DNA of 64,000 nucleotides from Falsibacillus pallidus (GTDB taxonomy: Bacteria; Bacillota; Bacilli; Bacillales; DSM-25281), in assembly GCF_003350505.1 (NCBI RefSeq), contig NZ_QQAY01000009.1, positions 62,001 to 126,000 of the forward strand, written 5' to 3'. Made by a program: the position numbers and the translations under genes. This document shows positions 1 to 7,488 of this stretch, in pieces. Within the stretch, counting starts at the first letter, position 1; each line of letters starts with the position of its first letter. The notes beneath the pieces were generated by a model. It did not search any database. It was not told the origin of the DNA and saw nothing but the letters and a program-made list of their open reading frames with translations.

Positions 1-123
1 GAAGTGGCAGACCGTGTATTATTTTTGGACGATGGCCAGCTTGTAGAGGATGAAGACCCGCAAGTATTCTTCTCAAATCCATCTTCCAAGCGTGCTCAAG
101 ATTTCTTGCAAAAAGTACTGTAA
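1..123 (+). CDS. Amino-acid ABC transporter ATP-binding protein, C-terminal end (partial)
   Basis: Only the last 40 codons are present; the gene enters from the left edge in frame 1 and stops at TAA 121-123. The visible tail has the VADRVLFLDDGQLVE pattern found after the H-loop of GlnQ/ArtM-type ATPases, followed by the usual short helix with a phenylalanine pair. Family knowledge: these ATPases energise uptake of polar amino acids at the membrane. The Walker motifs lie outside the window, so the substrate cannot be named. A strong hairpin terminator follows 15 bases later, so this is the last gene of its operon. Confidence 0.8.
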   Translation, partial: EVADRVLFLDDGQLVEDEDPQVFFSNPSSKRAQDFLQKVL

Positions 124-138
124 ACATATTATCCTTAG

Positions 139-172
139 AAAAGATGATCAGCTGATCATCTTTTCTTTTTTG
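139..172 (+). terminator. Intrinsic terminator of the ABC transporter operon
   Basis: A perfect 26-base palindrome (AAAAGATGATCAG and its complement) is followed by CTTTTTT. Confidence 0.85.
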
Positions 173-208
173 AGAATTTGAATTGTATATAAAGCGAGGA
201 GCAGGTTC

Positions 209-1198
209 ATGTTTCGTATTGGCTATAGGACCATTAAAACAGCAATCGGAACTGTGCTGGCCATCATGCTTGCTCAGTGGTTCGATCTGCATAATTTCGT
301 TTCAGCCGGAATCATCACAGTTCTGTGCATCCAAGTCACAAAAAGGCAGTCCATCAAGGCTGCATGGACCAGATTTTTGGCCTGTGTACTTGCAATGATT
401 TTTTCATCAGTGTTTTTTGAAGCAATAGGCTATTATCCGTTTGTGATCGGATTGCTGCTTCTCGTATTCATCCCTACTACTGTTATGCTGAAAGCGAAAG
501 AAGGGATTGTCACAAGCATCGTCATCATCCTTCATATTTATTCTGCCGGCCAGGTGACCGTCCACTCAATTTTCAATGAATTTTGCATCATCCTTATCGG
601 CATCGGGATTGCCCTTGTTATGAATTTATATATGCCGAGCATGGAAAACAGGCTGCTTTCCCTTCTTGAAAAAATAGAAGAGAACTTTCATTCAATCTTT
701 ACAGAAATCATCTCTTATTTGCGCATGCATAAAAGCGAATGGGACGGCAAAGAAATTACCGAAACTGCCCGGATGCTCGAAGAAGCAAAAGGACTCGCCG
801 TACGTGATCTTCAAAATCATGTTTTGAAAAGCGAAGATTCATACTACCACTATTTTAAAATGAGAGAGAAGCAATTTGAAATCATTGAGCGGGTCCTGCC
901 CATTATTACTTCCCTTGAAATGAATGTAGAGCAGTCCAAAATTGTTGCCGATTTCCTTGAAGAAGTAAGTAATAATATCCACCCGGGAAACACAGCATTT
1001 TTATATTTGAAAAAATTATATGATATGAAACTTCATTTCGAAGGGATGGAGCTTCCTAAAACGCGAAGCGAATTTGAAGTCCGAGCGGCGCTTTTTCAAT
1101 TTGTGAGGGAAATGGAGCAGTATTTGCTCATTAAAAGTTCATTTAAAGGCATAAAAGGGAAAAAGATGAATCAGAAGACTGGACAAAATGCACACTAA
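209..1198 (+). CDS. yqjA: YqjA-like membrane protein, aromatic acid exporter family (ArAE_1/FUSC-like)
   Basis: 329 residues. The N-terminal ~140 residues form about five hydrophobic segments (for example around residues 12-30, 65-100 and 120-140); the rest is a long, charged, largely helical cytoplasmic domain. This is the layout of the DUF939/ArAE_1 family, to which B. subtilis YqjA belongs and which is distantly related to FUSC efflux proteins. The transported compound is not known. The ATG at 209 follows a GAGGAG-type ribosome site. It is followed after 23 bases by the L,D-transpeptidase, as in B. subtilis yqjA-yqjB, so the two are probably co-transcribed. Confidence 0.85.
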   Translation: MFRIGYRTIKTAIGTVLAIMLAQWFDLHNFVSAGIITVLCIQVTKRQSIKAAWTRFLACVLAMIFSSVFFEAIGYYPFVIGLLLLVFIPTTVMLKAKEGIVTSIVIILHIYSAGQVTVHSIFNEFCIILIGIGIALVMNLYMPSMENRLLSLLEKIEENFHSIFTEIISYLRMHKSEWDGKEITETARMLEEAKGLAVRDLQNHVLKSEDSYYHYFKMREKQFEIIERVLPIITSLEMNVEQSKIVADFLEEVSNNIHPGNTAFLYLKKLYDMKLHFEGMELPKTRSEFEVRAALFQFVREMEQYLLIKSSFKGIKGKKMNQKTGQNAH

Positions 1199-1221
1199 GG
1201 AAAAAAGTGTGGTGAGTCTTT

Positions 1222-1728
1222 TTGAAGATCCTTCTAGTCTGCATCTTGCTTATCGGCTCTCCTATTTGGCCAATTGGACGGAACCCCATTCAAGGTGATC
1301 CTTTTATCATTGTAAACAAAAGGATAAATCAATTGGCTTTTTATTATGAAGGCCGGCAGCAGCTAAAAACAAAAATAGCTACCGGCAAAACGAATGATCT
1401 CACACCGGAGGGACTTTTCACGGTGACGGTAAAAGCAAAAGACCCTTATTATCGCCGTAAAAATATTCCGGGCGGCGACCCAAAAAACCCCCTTGGCACA
1501 CGATGGATAGGATTTGATGCCATGGGGACGGATGGAAGGATTTATGGACTGCATGGTACAAACCAGCCGTCGTCCATAGGAATGTATATTTCAAATGGCT
1601 GCGTTCGCCTGCCGAAAGCAGCCGTCGAAGAATTATATGACAAGGTGCCGCTTGGAACAAAAGTGAATATCGTCAATTCCTCCAAAAGCTTCGATCAAAT
1701 AGCGAAGGAAAATGGAGCAATACACTAA
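1222..1728 (+). CDS. yqjB: L,D-transpeptidase, YkuD family (YqjB-like)
   Basis: 168 residues starting at TTG. Residues 1-16 form a short hydrophobic export signal or anchor; the rest is a single YkuD catalytic domain. The catalytic signature is present: HGT at 111-113 and, 14 residues on, the SNGCVR motif with the nucleophile Cys127. No LysM or peptidoglycan-binding domain is fused. Such enzymes make 3-3 crosslinks or attach proteins to peptidoglycan outside the membrane; in Bacillus several act in spore or stationary-phase walls. The gene lies 23 bases after yqjA and ends at a bidirectional terminator. Confidence 0.88.
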   Translation: MKILLVCILLIGSPIWPIGRNPIQGDPFIIVNKRINQLAFYYEGRQQLKTKIATGKTNDLTPEGLFTVTVKAKDPYYRRKNIPGGDPKNPLGTRWIGFDAMGTDGRIYGLHGTNQPSSIGMYISNGCVRLPKAAVEELYDKVPLGTKVNIVNSSKSFDQIAKENGAIH

Positions 1729-1730
1729 AA

Positions 1731-1766
1731 AAACCCGGATCCTGTACGGAACCGGGTTTTGCTTTT
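1731..1766. terminator. Bidirectional terminator between yqjB and prli42
   Basis: The stem AACCCGGaTCC / GGaACCGGGTT is flanked by an A-run on the left and TTTTGCTTTT on the right, so it can stop both converging transcripts. Confidence 0.85.
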
Positions 1767-1860
1767 ATAGAACCATCGCCAATCCGAAAATAATTGTTGA
1801 AGCAATCATTGCGAGCAGCATCAAATAAACGATCACTTTTTGAAATGTTTTATTTCTCAT
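1765..1860 (-). CDS. prli42: Prli42-like stressosome anchor miniprotein
   Basis: 31 residues, below usual gene-calling thresholds. It reads MRNKTFQKVIVYLMLLAM and continues as one hydrophobic helix to the C-terminus. From memory it aligns end to end, without gaps, with Listeria Prli42: the M-x-N-K start, basic residues, a hydrophobic helix with an MLxA core, and a short C-terminal tail. In Listeria, Prli42 tethers the stressosome (RsbR family) to the membrane. The ribosome site GGAGAG lies 7-8 bases before this ATG; an upstream ATG at 1863 would add one methionine. It runs convergently to yqjB and shares its terminator. The assignment rests on length and alignment with a remembered homologue. 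Confidence 0.72.
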   Translation of the reverse strand: MRNKTFQKVIVYLMLLAMIASTIIFGLAMVL

Positions 1861-1945
1861 CATTTTCTCTCCTTTAAAGAAGGCTGTTGCTTATTATTTT
1901 AGCTAGTGAAGAAAGATCTGACAAGCAGTGAATGATAATGAAATT

Positions 1946-1959
1946 TGAAAACGCTTCCG
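1946..1959 (+). promoter_or_regulatory. Candidate CcpA site (cre) upstream of mce
   Basis: TGAAAACGCTTCCG matches the cre core TGAAARCGYTTNCN well. It lies 44-57 bases upstream of a TATAAT at 2003-2008 that is likely the -10 element of the mce-yqjD operon. Position and match are seen; regulation is inferred. Confidence 0.45.
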
Positions 1960-2047
1960 AAAAGTGTCGAATAAAGCAGGAATTTAGAAAACATTTAGCG
2001 AATATAATTAATGTTTTGTCTATTTAACTCAGCAAGGAGGAAGACAG

Positions 2048-2470
2048 ATGATCAAAAAAGTAGACCATATCGGAATTGCGGTTCGTTCTATTGAAGATTC
2101 ATTATCCTTTTATACGGAAATCTTAGGACTGCAATGCCTCAAAATCGAAGAGGTGCCATCCGAGTCAGTCAAAGTGGCATTCATTGACTGCGGTAATACA
2201 AAACTCGAGTTGCTTGAACCAACAAGTGAAAATAGTGCAGTTTGGAAATTTATTGACAAAAAGGGTGAAGGCATCCATCATGTTGCCCTTGGAGTTGAAT
2301 CCATAAAAGAGAGAATGGAAGAATTGAAAGAAAAGGGAATACGGCTTATACAAGATGAGCCAAAGGTTGGAGCCGGCGGGGCAGAAGTGGCATTCCTGCA
2401 TCCGAAGTCAGGAATGGGCGTCCTTTACGAACTTTGCGAGAAAAATCAGGCGGGAGGAGAAGGGAAATGA
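2048..2470 (+). CDS. mce: Methylmalonyl-CoA epimerase (VOC fold)
   Basis: 140 residues, the normal length. Interconverts (S)- and (R)-methylmalonyl-CoA. Two VOC (glyoxalase-fold) repeats are visible. Likely metal ligands are the His of VDHIGIAV near residue 7, the second His of GIHHVAL around residue 77, and the Glu of LYEL near the end. The ribosome site is AAGGAGG. The stop overlaps the start of the next gene (ATGA), so translation is probably coupled to the carboxyltransferase, the same pair as B. subtilis yqjC-yqjD. No methylmalonyl-CoA mutase gene lies beside it. Confidence 0.92.
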   Translation: MIKKVDHIGIAVRSIEDSLSFYTEILGLQCLKIEEVPSESVKVAFIDCGNTKLELLEPTSENSAVWKFIDKKGEGIHHVALGVESIKERMEELKEKGIRLIQDEPKVGAGGAEVAFLHPKSGMGVLYELCEKNQAGGEGK

Positions 2471-4017
2471 CAGATATCTACGAAAAAATCAATGAATTAT
2501 ATGATATGCGCCGAAAAGTAGAACTAGGCGGCGGAGATGAAAAGATAGAGAAGCAGCATGAAAAGGGAAAGTTGACGGCCAGAGAACGCATTGACCTATT
2601 GGTGGATGAAGGCACATTTGTTGAATTGAATCCTTTTATTCAACATCGCTGCAATGATTTTGGACTTGATCAGATGGAAGGCCCGGGGGACGGGGTAGTG
2701 ACCGGATATGGAAAAGTGAACGGCAGGCCGATATACCTTTTTTCACAGGACTTCACGGTTTTTGGCGGTGCCTTGGGAGAAATGCATGCAAAGAAAATTG
2801 CTAATGTCATGGATCTTGCCGCTAAAAATGGAGCTCCGTTCATCGGTTTGAATGATTCAGGCGGGGCACGCATCCAGGAAGGCGTCGTTTCATTGGATGG
2901 ATACGGCCATATATTTTATCGAAACGCCATTTATTCAGGGGTCATTCCTCAGATTTCTGTCATCATGGGACCGTGTGCAGGTGGAGCAGTCTATTCGCCG
3001 GCCATCACCGATTTTGTATTCATGGTGGATGACACAAGCCAAATGTTCATTACAGGACCGAAAGTCATTGAGACAGTAACAGGAGAGAAAATCTCATCGG
3101 AAGATCTCGGAGGATCAAAAGTGCATAACTCAATCAGCGGCAATGCCCATTTCAGGGCCAAGACCGAGATGGAAGTGCTCGAGAAAGTCCGGACTCTCAT
3201 TGGCTACCTTCCGCAAAATAATGAAGAAAGACCGGCTGCAGCCTCTTATGATGAAGAGGACCATTATCGTCCGGAGCTGACCGACATCATCCCGTTTGAT
3301 GCCGTCCGCCCGTACGATGTAAGAAAAGTGATTGAGCAGGTTGTGGACACAGGATCCTTCTTTGAGGTGCAAGAAGAATTCGCGAAAAATATTGTGGTAG
3401 GTTTTGCACGGATCAAAGGAGAAGTAGTTGGTCTCGTCTGCAATCAGCCTAAGTTTATGGCGGGAGGGCTTGATATCGATTCATCCGACAAGGCATCCCG
3501 ATTCATCCGATTCTGTGATTCTTTCAATATTCCATTGATTACCTTTGAAGATGTCACCGGCTTCTTCCCGGGAATCAAACAGGAACATGGAGGCATCATC
3601 AGGCATGGAGCGAAGATTCTTTATGCATATTCTGAAGCCACAGTCCCGAAAATCACTGTGATTCTCCGAAAAGCATTTGGGGGAGCCTACGTTGCCTTGA
3701 ACAGCAAATCAATTGGAGCGGATCTCGTATATGCATGGCCGAATGCCGAAGTAGCTGTTATGGGGCCTCAGGGAGCCGCTAATATAATTTTTGCCCGGGA
3801 AATACAAAACAGCGAAAATCCGGAAGAGCTGCGCAATCAAAAGATTGAGGAATATCGTGAGAAATTTGCAAACCCTTATGTAGCTGCATCCAGGGGAATG
3901 GTGGATGATGTAATCGACCCGAGGGAAACAAGGATAAAATTGATTCAGGCCCTCGAAATCATGAGGAATAAAAAGGAAGAGCGTCCAAAGAAAAAGCACG
4001 GCAATATCCCATTGTAG
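2467..4017 (+). CDS. yqjD: Acyl-CoA carboxylase beta subunit (propionyl-CoA/methylmalonyl-CoA type)
   Basis: 516 residues from ATG 2467; an in-frame start 33 bases upstream lies inside mce and is rejected. It has the two crotonase-fold carboxyltransferase domains (about 30-260 and 280-500). The two oxyanion glycine pairs are visible as GPCAGGAVYSPA near residue 170 and the RKAFGGAYVALNSK region near 405. Such subunits transfer carboxyl groups between biotin and propionyl-CoA or methylmalonyl-CoA. No biotin carboxylase or biotin carrier gene is adjacent, so the partner subunits must be encoded elsewhere. Its job relative to the epimerase (propionate or branched-chain catabolism) is inferred from the pairing. 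Confidence 0.9.
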   Translation: MTDIYEKINELYDMRRKVELGGGDEKIEKQHEKGKLTARERIDLLVDEGTFVELNPFIQHRCNDFGLDQMEGPGDGVVTGYGKVNGRPIYLFSQDFTVFGGALGEMHAKKIANVMDLAAKNGAPFIGLNDSGGARIQEGVVSLDGYGHIFYRNAIYSGVIPQISVIMGPCAGGAVYSPAITDFVFMVDDTSQMFITGPKVIETVTGEKISSEDLGGSKVHNSISGNAHFRAKTEMEVLEKVRTLIGYLPQNNEERPAAASYDEEDHYRPELTDIIPFDAVRPYDVRKVIEQVVDTGSFFEVQEEFAKNIVVGFARIKGEVVGLVCNQPKFMAGGLDIDSSDKASRFIRFCDSFNIPLITFEDVTGFFPGIKQEHGGIIRHGAKILYAYSEATVPKITVILRKAFGGAYVALNSKSIGADLVYAWPNAEVAVMGPQGAANIIFAREIQNSENPEELRNQKIEEYREKFANPYVAASRGMVDDVIDPRETRIKLIQALEIMRNKKEERPKKKHGNIPL

Positions 4018-4061
4018 GAACGTTTCTTTTTTGAATCTTTGCAAGACACAGGTAATCAGAC

Positions 4062-4180
4062 TTGTCCAGCTCCAGCGCCCAGCCCCTCGAGTCATAAGTC
4101 GTACCTCTACGGAAATCAGGATTTCCTTCGAGCTCCGTCTTATGCTGGTCGGGGCTTAGCAGGGCGCTTCCGCTCTTCTA
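4062..4180 (+). repeat. Hairpin-forming intergenic repeat, copy 1 of 5
   Basis: 119 bases beginning TTGTCCAGCTCCAGCGCC and ending CGCTCTTCTA. Nested inverted arms are AGCGCCC/GGGCGCT, AGCCCC/GGGGCT, CATAAG/CTTATG and an inner GGAAAT-CAGG-ATTTCC. Four near-identical copies occur at 11126, 11246, 25992 and 49633. It fills most of the gap between yqjD and the PepT-like peptidase. It has no convincing reading frame. Confidence 0.9.
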
Positions 4181-4248
4181 ATTATTTGTTCTCTCCAGCG
4201 TTTCACGATATACTAAATATGTGAATACATATTTGGAGGTCCTTGATT

Positions 4249-5370
4249 ATGATTAACGAAGAACGTTTATTGAATGAGTTTCTAGAGTTGGTTCAAATTG
4301 ACTCAGAAACTAAAAATGAAAGCGAAATCGCAAAAGTTTTGAAAAAGAAATTTGAGGATCTTGGCGTAGAAGTTTTTGAAGACGATACTATGGAGCAGAC
4401 AGGCCATGGAGCAGGTAACCTTGTTTGCACCCTTAAAGGAACGAAAGAAGGAGTGGATACCATCTACTTCACTTCCCACATGGATACAGTTGTTCCCGGC
4501 AAAGGAATCAAGCCTTCTGTAAAAGATGGCTACGTGGTGACTGACGGAACTACAATCCTTGGTGCAGATGATAAAGCCGGTCTTGCCAGCATGTTTGAAG
4601 CGATCCGTGCTTTGAAAGAACAAAATGTAGAGCATGGTACGATTCAATTCATCATCACAGTTGGAGAAGAGTCTGGTCTTGTTGGTGCGAAAGCATTGGA
4701 TTCTTCCCTTGTGAAGGCGAAGTTTGGCTTCGCACTTGACAGTGATGGGCCTGTTGGAAACATCATCGTTGCTGCTCCGACTCAAGCAAAAGTAAAAGCA
4801 TCCATCTTCGGGAAGACTGCACACGCAGGTGTAGCACCGGAAAAAGGCGTTTCTGCCATTACGTTGGCAGCTAAGGCTATTTCTAAAATGCCTCTTGGAC
4901 GCATTGACGAAGAGACGACTGCCAATATCGGCCGATTCGAAGGCGGACAGGCAACAAACATCGTATGCGACCGAGTGGATATCCTAGCGGAAGCACGCTC
5001 TCTAGTCCCTGAAAAGATGGAAGCGCAAGTAGCAAAAATGAAGGAAGCTTTCGAAAAGACTGCTGAAGAGTTCGGCGGAAAAGCGGAAGTGGATGTTCAA
5101 GTCATGTACCCTGGCTTCAAATTTGGAGAAGGTGACCATGTAGTGGAAGTAGCGAAAAAAGCTGCTGCCAAAATTGGACGTGAAAGCAAACTATTGACAA
5201 GCGGCGGCGGAAGCGACGCAAACGTCATTGCAGGATTCGGCGTTCCAACTGTAAACCTTGCTGTAGGATACGAAGAAATCCATACAACAAATGAACGCAT
5301 GCCTGTGGCTGAATTGACAAAATTAGCTGAAATGGTATTAGCCGTAGTCAAGGAAGTAGCAGAAGCGTAA
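4249..5370 (+). CDS. yqjE: PepT-like M20 metallopeptidase (YqjE family)
   Basis: 373 residues from ATG 4249, nine bases after GGAGG; a TTG six bases upstream would sit too close to the ribosome site. Family M20 dinuclear zinc peptidase, tripeptidase-like. The metal-site series is intact: SHMDTVVPG (first His and Asp near residue 77), GADDKAGLA (bridging Asp), the catalytic pair GEESG, FALDSDG, and the C-terminal IHTTNERM histidine. The dimerisation insert follows the HAGVAPEKG motif. Probably cytosolic peptide turnover. It is a single-gene unit between the repeat and a strong terminator. Confidence 0.9.
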   Translation: MINEERLLNEFLELVQIDSETKNESEIAKVLKKKFEDLGVEVFEDDTMEQTGHGAGNLVCTLKGTKEGVDTIYFTSHMDTVVPGKGIKPSVKDGYVVTDGTTILGADDKAGLASMFEAIRALKEQNVEHGTIQFIITVGEESGLVGAKALDSSLVKAKFGFALDSDGPVGNIIVAAPTQAKVKASIFGKTAHAGVAPEKGVSAITLAAKAISKMPLGRIDEETTANIGRFEGGQATNIVCDRVDILAEARSLVPEKMEAQVAKMKEAFEKTAEEFGGKAEVDVQVMYPGFKFGEGDHVVEVAKKAAAKIGRESKLLTSGGGSDANVIAGFGVPTVNLAVGYEEIHTTNERMPVAELTKLAEMVLAVVKEVAEA

Positions 5371-5390
5371 TATTTAATTCAACATACGAA

Positions 5391-5417
5391 AGGGGCTCCC
5401 TGTGGGAGCCCCTTTAT
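5391..5417 (+). terminator. Terminator of yqjE
   Basis: Perfect stem GGGGCTCCC-tgt-GGGAGCCCC followed by TTTATT. Confidence 0.88.
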
Positions 5418-5516
5418 TCATGAACTTATTTTCAAACGAACTTTATCTCCATCAACATGAAAAATATGATAAATTATACATAACAGGAAAATGAACATAA
5501 AGGGGATGCAGAGGAT

Positions 5517-5984
5517 TTGAGTGAAAAAGCAGTTGTTTTTAAAATTAATGAAGAAGATTACGGGATTCCAATATCCTTTGTAATTTCCATCGAGAAAATT
5601 CCAGAAACGAATCCAATCCCGCAGCTTCCTTCATTCGTGAAAGGCATCGTGAAAGTCCGTGATGAACTGCTGCCGGCAATTGATTTAGAAGAATTGCTCT
5701 ATGGAAGCCAGTTGAATCTTAATGAAATCTCACGCATGATTGTCCTGAAAACGGATAAACTTTCAATTGGTCTTTTCGTAAGGGAAGCAAAAGAAATCAT
5801 CGATATTCCTGCTGAATTGTTAAAGAAAGTAGCTTTGATGGGCTACAAGAAAACGAAATTCTTTTCAGGAGTCGCAAACTTAGAAAAGGGCCTCATTACA
5901 ATGATCGATCCAGATCTGTTGGTTGAATCCCTTGAAAACATCGATGCTATACAGGAATATGTAGAAAACTATGAAATGGCCTAA
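5517..5984 (+). CDS. Stand-alone CheW-domain protein
   Basis: 155 residues from a TTG start preceded by AGGGGATGCAGAGG; no in-frame ATG or GTG fits. The whole protein is one CheW domain: the start pattern AVVFKINEEDYGIPISFV, the middle FVKGIVKVRDELLPAIDL (family form: G-x-x-x-x-R-G-x-x-x-P-V-x-D-L) and a C-terminal strand region ending in an acidic tail. CheW proteins dock receptors to the kinase CheA. No chemotaxis genes lie nearby, and B. subtilis has no such gene between yqjE and dinB as far as I recall. A second CheW, a CheV-like coupling role, or a non-chemotactic scaffold are all possible. It has its own terminator. Confidence 0.85.
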   Translation: MSEKAVVFKINEEDYGIPISFVISIEKIPETNPIPQLPSFVKGIVKVRDELLPAIDLEELLYGSQLNLNEISRMIVLKTDKLSIGLFVREAKEIIDIPAELLKKVALMGYKKTKFFSGVANLEKGLITMIDPDLLVESLENIDAIQEYVENYEMA

Positions 5985-5993
5985 TTCTCCCAG

Positions 5994-6020
5994 CCGGATA
6001 TTCTAATATCCGGTTTTTTT
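5994..6020 (+). terminator. Terminator of the cheW-like gene
   Basis: Stem CCGGATATT/AATATCCGG with a two-base loop, followed by TTTTTTT. Confidence 0.85.
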
Positions 6021-6114
6021 AATTCCATATTACGGAGTTAGGCTATATGGTTAGGGAGGGCGTTCGAAAATTGATATAATAGAAGGAACAATACGTTTTG
6101 GGAAGTGAAGTTCT

Positions 6115-7374
6115 GTGAAGAGCTTTTATCCGAAGAATGGACGAGTCATTCTTCATGTAGATATGAATAGTTTTTACGCTTCTGTGGAAATGGCCTATAA
6201 TCCTGCACTCAAAGGTAAGCCGCTTGCGATTGCAGGTAATCCCGAAGAAAGACGGGGCATCATTGTGACATGCAGCTATGAAGCCCGCAAGTTCGGGGTT
6301 AAAACCACCATGCCTCTTTGGGAGGCAAGAAAAAAATGTCCGGATATGATCGTCATGCGTCCCAACTTTGACCGTTATCGGGCAGCATCCAGAGGAATTT
6401 TTGATATTCTTAGAACCTATTCAGAATTGGTAGAGCCCGTATCAATCGATGAAGGGTATGTTGATATAACTGACAGCTATGAGCTTGGATCACCATTGCA
6501 AATCGCTGCCAGCATCCAAAGAAGCATCAAAGAACAGCTTGATCTCCCATGCAGCATTGGGATCGCCCCTAATAAATTTCTAGCTAAAATGGCTTCAGAC
6601 ATGAAAAAGCCGATGGGCATCACGGTCCTGAGGAAAAGAGACATCCCCAATATCCTTTGGCCGCTGCCTGTGCAGGAAATGCATGGTATCGGGGCTAAGA
6701 CAGCAGAGAAACTAAAAGGAATCGATATTTTGACCATTAAGGATTTGGCATCAGGAAATGAGACTCAGTTAAAAAAGGTTCTCGGAATTAATGGGATACG
6801 GCTGAGGGAACGGGCAAACGGCATTGATTCAAGGGAAGTCGATCCGGAATCCGTCTACGATTTTAAAAGCATTGGCAATTCGACTACCCTTCCGAGGGAT
6901 ATTTCCAATCAGCAGGAGCTTCTTGCTGTATTAAAGGAACTGTCTCAAAAAGTTTCTGAACGTATGAGAAAGAAAAATGCACTTACAGTCAATATTTCTG
7001 TAATGATCCGATACAAAGACCGCAAAACAATTACAAGAAGCCGAAAACTGAAAAATCCCATTATCAAGCATGAAGATATTTTCGAAGCGGCCAGTTCACT
7101 GTTCATCGAACATTGGAACGGCAATGGTGTTCGGCTCTTGGGTGTGACGGCACAGGATTTGGTGGAAGAGGAAGATGCGCTTTTGCAGCTTGATCTTTTC
7201 TCCTATGAAAAAGAGGCAAAGAAGGAACCGCTGTATCAAGCCCTGGAAAACCTTAAGAGCAAGTTTGGAAAAAATGCAGTGACGAAAGGCGTTAAAGTGG
7301 ATGCCTTGAAAAAAGATCCCCACACAGATACAAGCTTTAACAAGGATTTTCTTTATGAACGAAAAAAGGAATGA
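6115..7374 (+). CDS. dinB: DNA polymerase IV (Y-family, DinB/PolY1)
   Basis: 419 residues from a GTG start after GGGAAGTGAAG. Error-prone translesion polymerase. The palm motifs are intact: HVDMNSFYASVE near residue 14 (first metal Asp) and the SIDEGYVD motif near 105 (catalytic Asp-Glu). A helix-hairpin-helix segment (MHGIGAKTAEKL) and the little-finger domain follow. A C-terminal QLDLFSYE motif near residue 350 resembles the sliding-clamp-binding QxxLF box. I see no LexA box upstream, unlike the second Y-family polymerase at 23.5 kb, so constitutive expression is likely. Confidence 0.93.
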   Translation: MKSFYPKNGRVILHVDMNSFYASVEMAYNPALKGKPLAIAGNPEERRGIIVTCSYEARKFGVKTTMPLWEARKKCPDMIVMRPNFDRYRAASRGIFDILRTYSELVEPVSIDEGYVDITDSYELGSPLQIAASIQRSIKEQLDLPCSIGIAPNKFLAKMASDMKKPMGITVLRKRDIPNILWPLPVQEMHGIGAKTAEKLKGIDILTIKDLASGNETQLKKVLGINGIRLRERANGIDSREVDPESVYDFKSIGNSTTLPRDISNQQELLAVLKELSQKVSERMRKKNALTVNISVMIRYKDRKTITRSRKLKNPIIKHEDIFEAASSLFIEHWNGNGVRLLGVTAQDLVEEEDALLQLDLFSYEKEAKKEPLYQALENLKSKFGKNAVTKGVKVDALKKDPHTDTSFNKDFLYERKKE

Positions 7375-7378
7375 ATTG

Positions 7379-7417
7379 AAGGGCATCCTGGAGAAACTTT
7401 TGCAGGGTGCCTTTTAA
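7379..7417 (+). terminator. Terminator of dinB
   Basis: Stem GGCATCCTG/CAGGGTGCC (one G-T pair) followed by TTTT. Confidence 0.75.
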
Positions 7418-7488
7418 TTGTTCCGGTATGGGAATACTGTTATAGTAATAGTCAATCGAAAATCAACGGATAGAAGGGACGTAATAGC

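Noticed and set aside
4039-4224. Open frame across repeat copy 1 (and similar frames at 11220-11562 and 49539-49925)
   Set aside because: These frames arise from repeat sequence, differ in phase between copies and lack ribosome sites; the conservation is structural, not coding.
4303-4824. 173-residue minus-strand frame
   Set aside because: It lies wholly inside the peptidase gene, is cysteine- and phenylalanine-rich and has no family pattern: a shadow frame.
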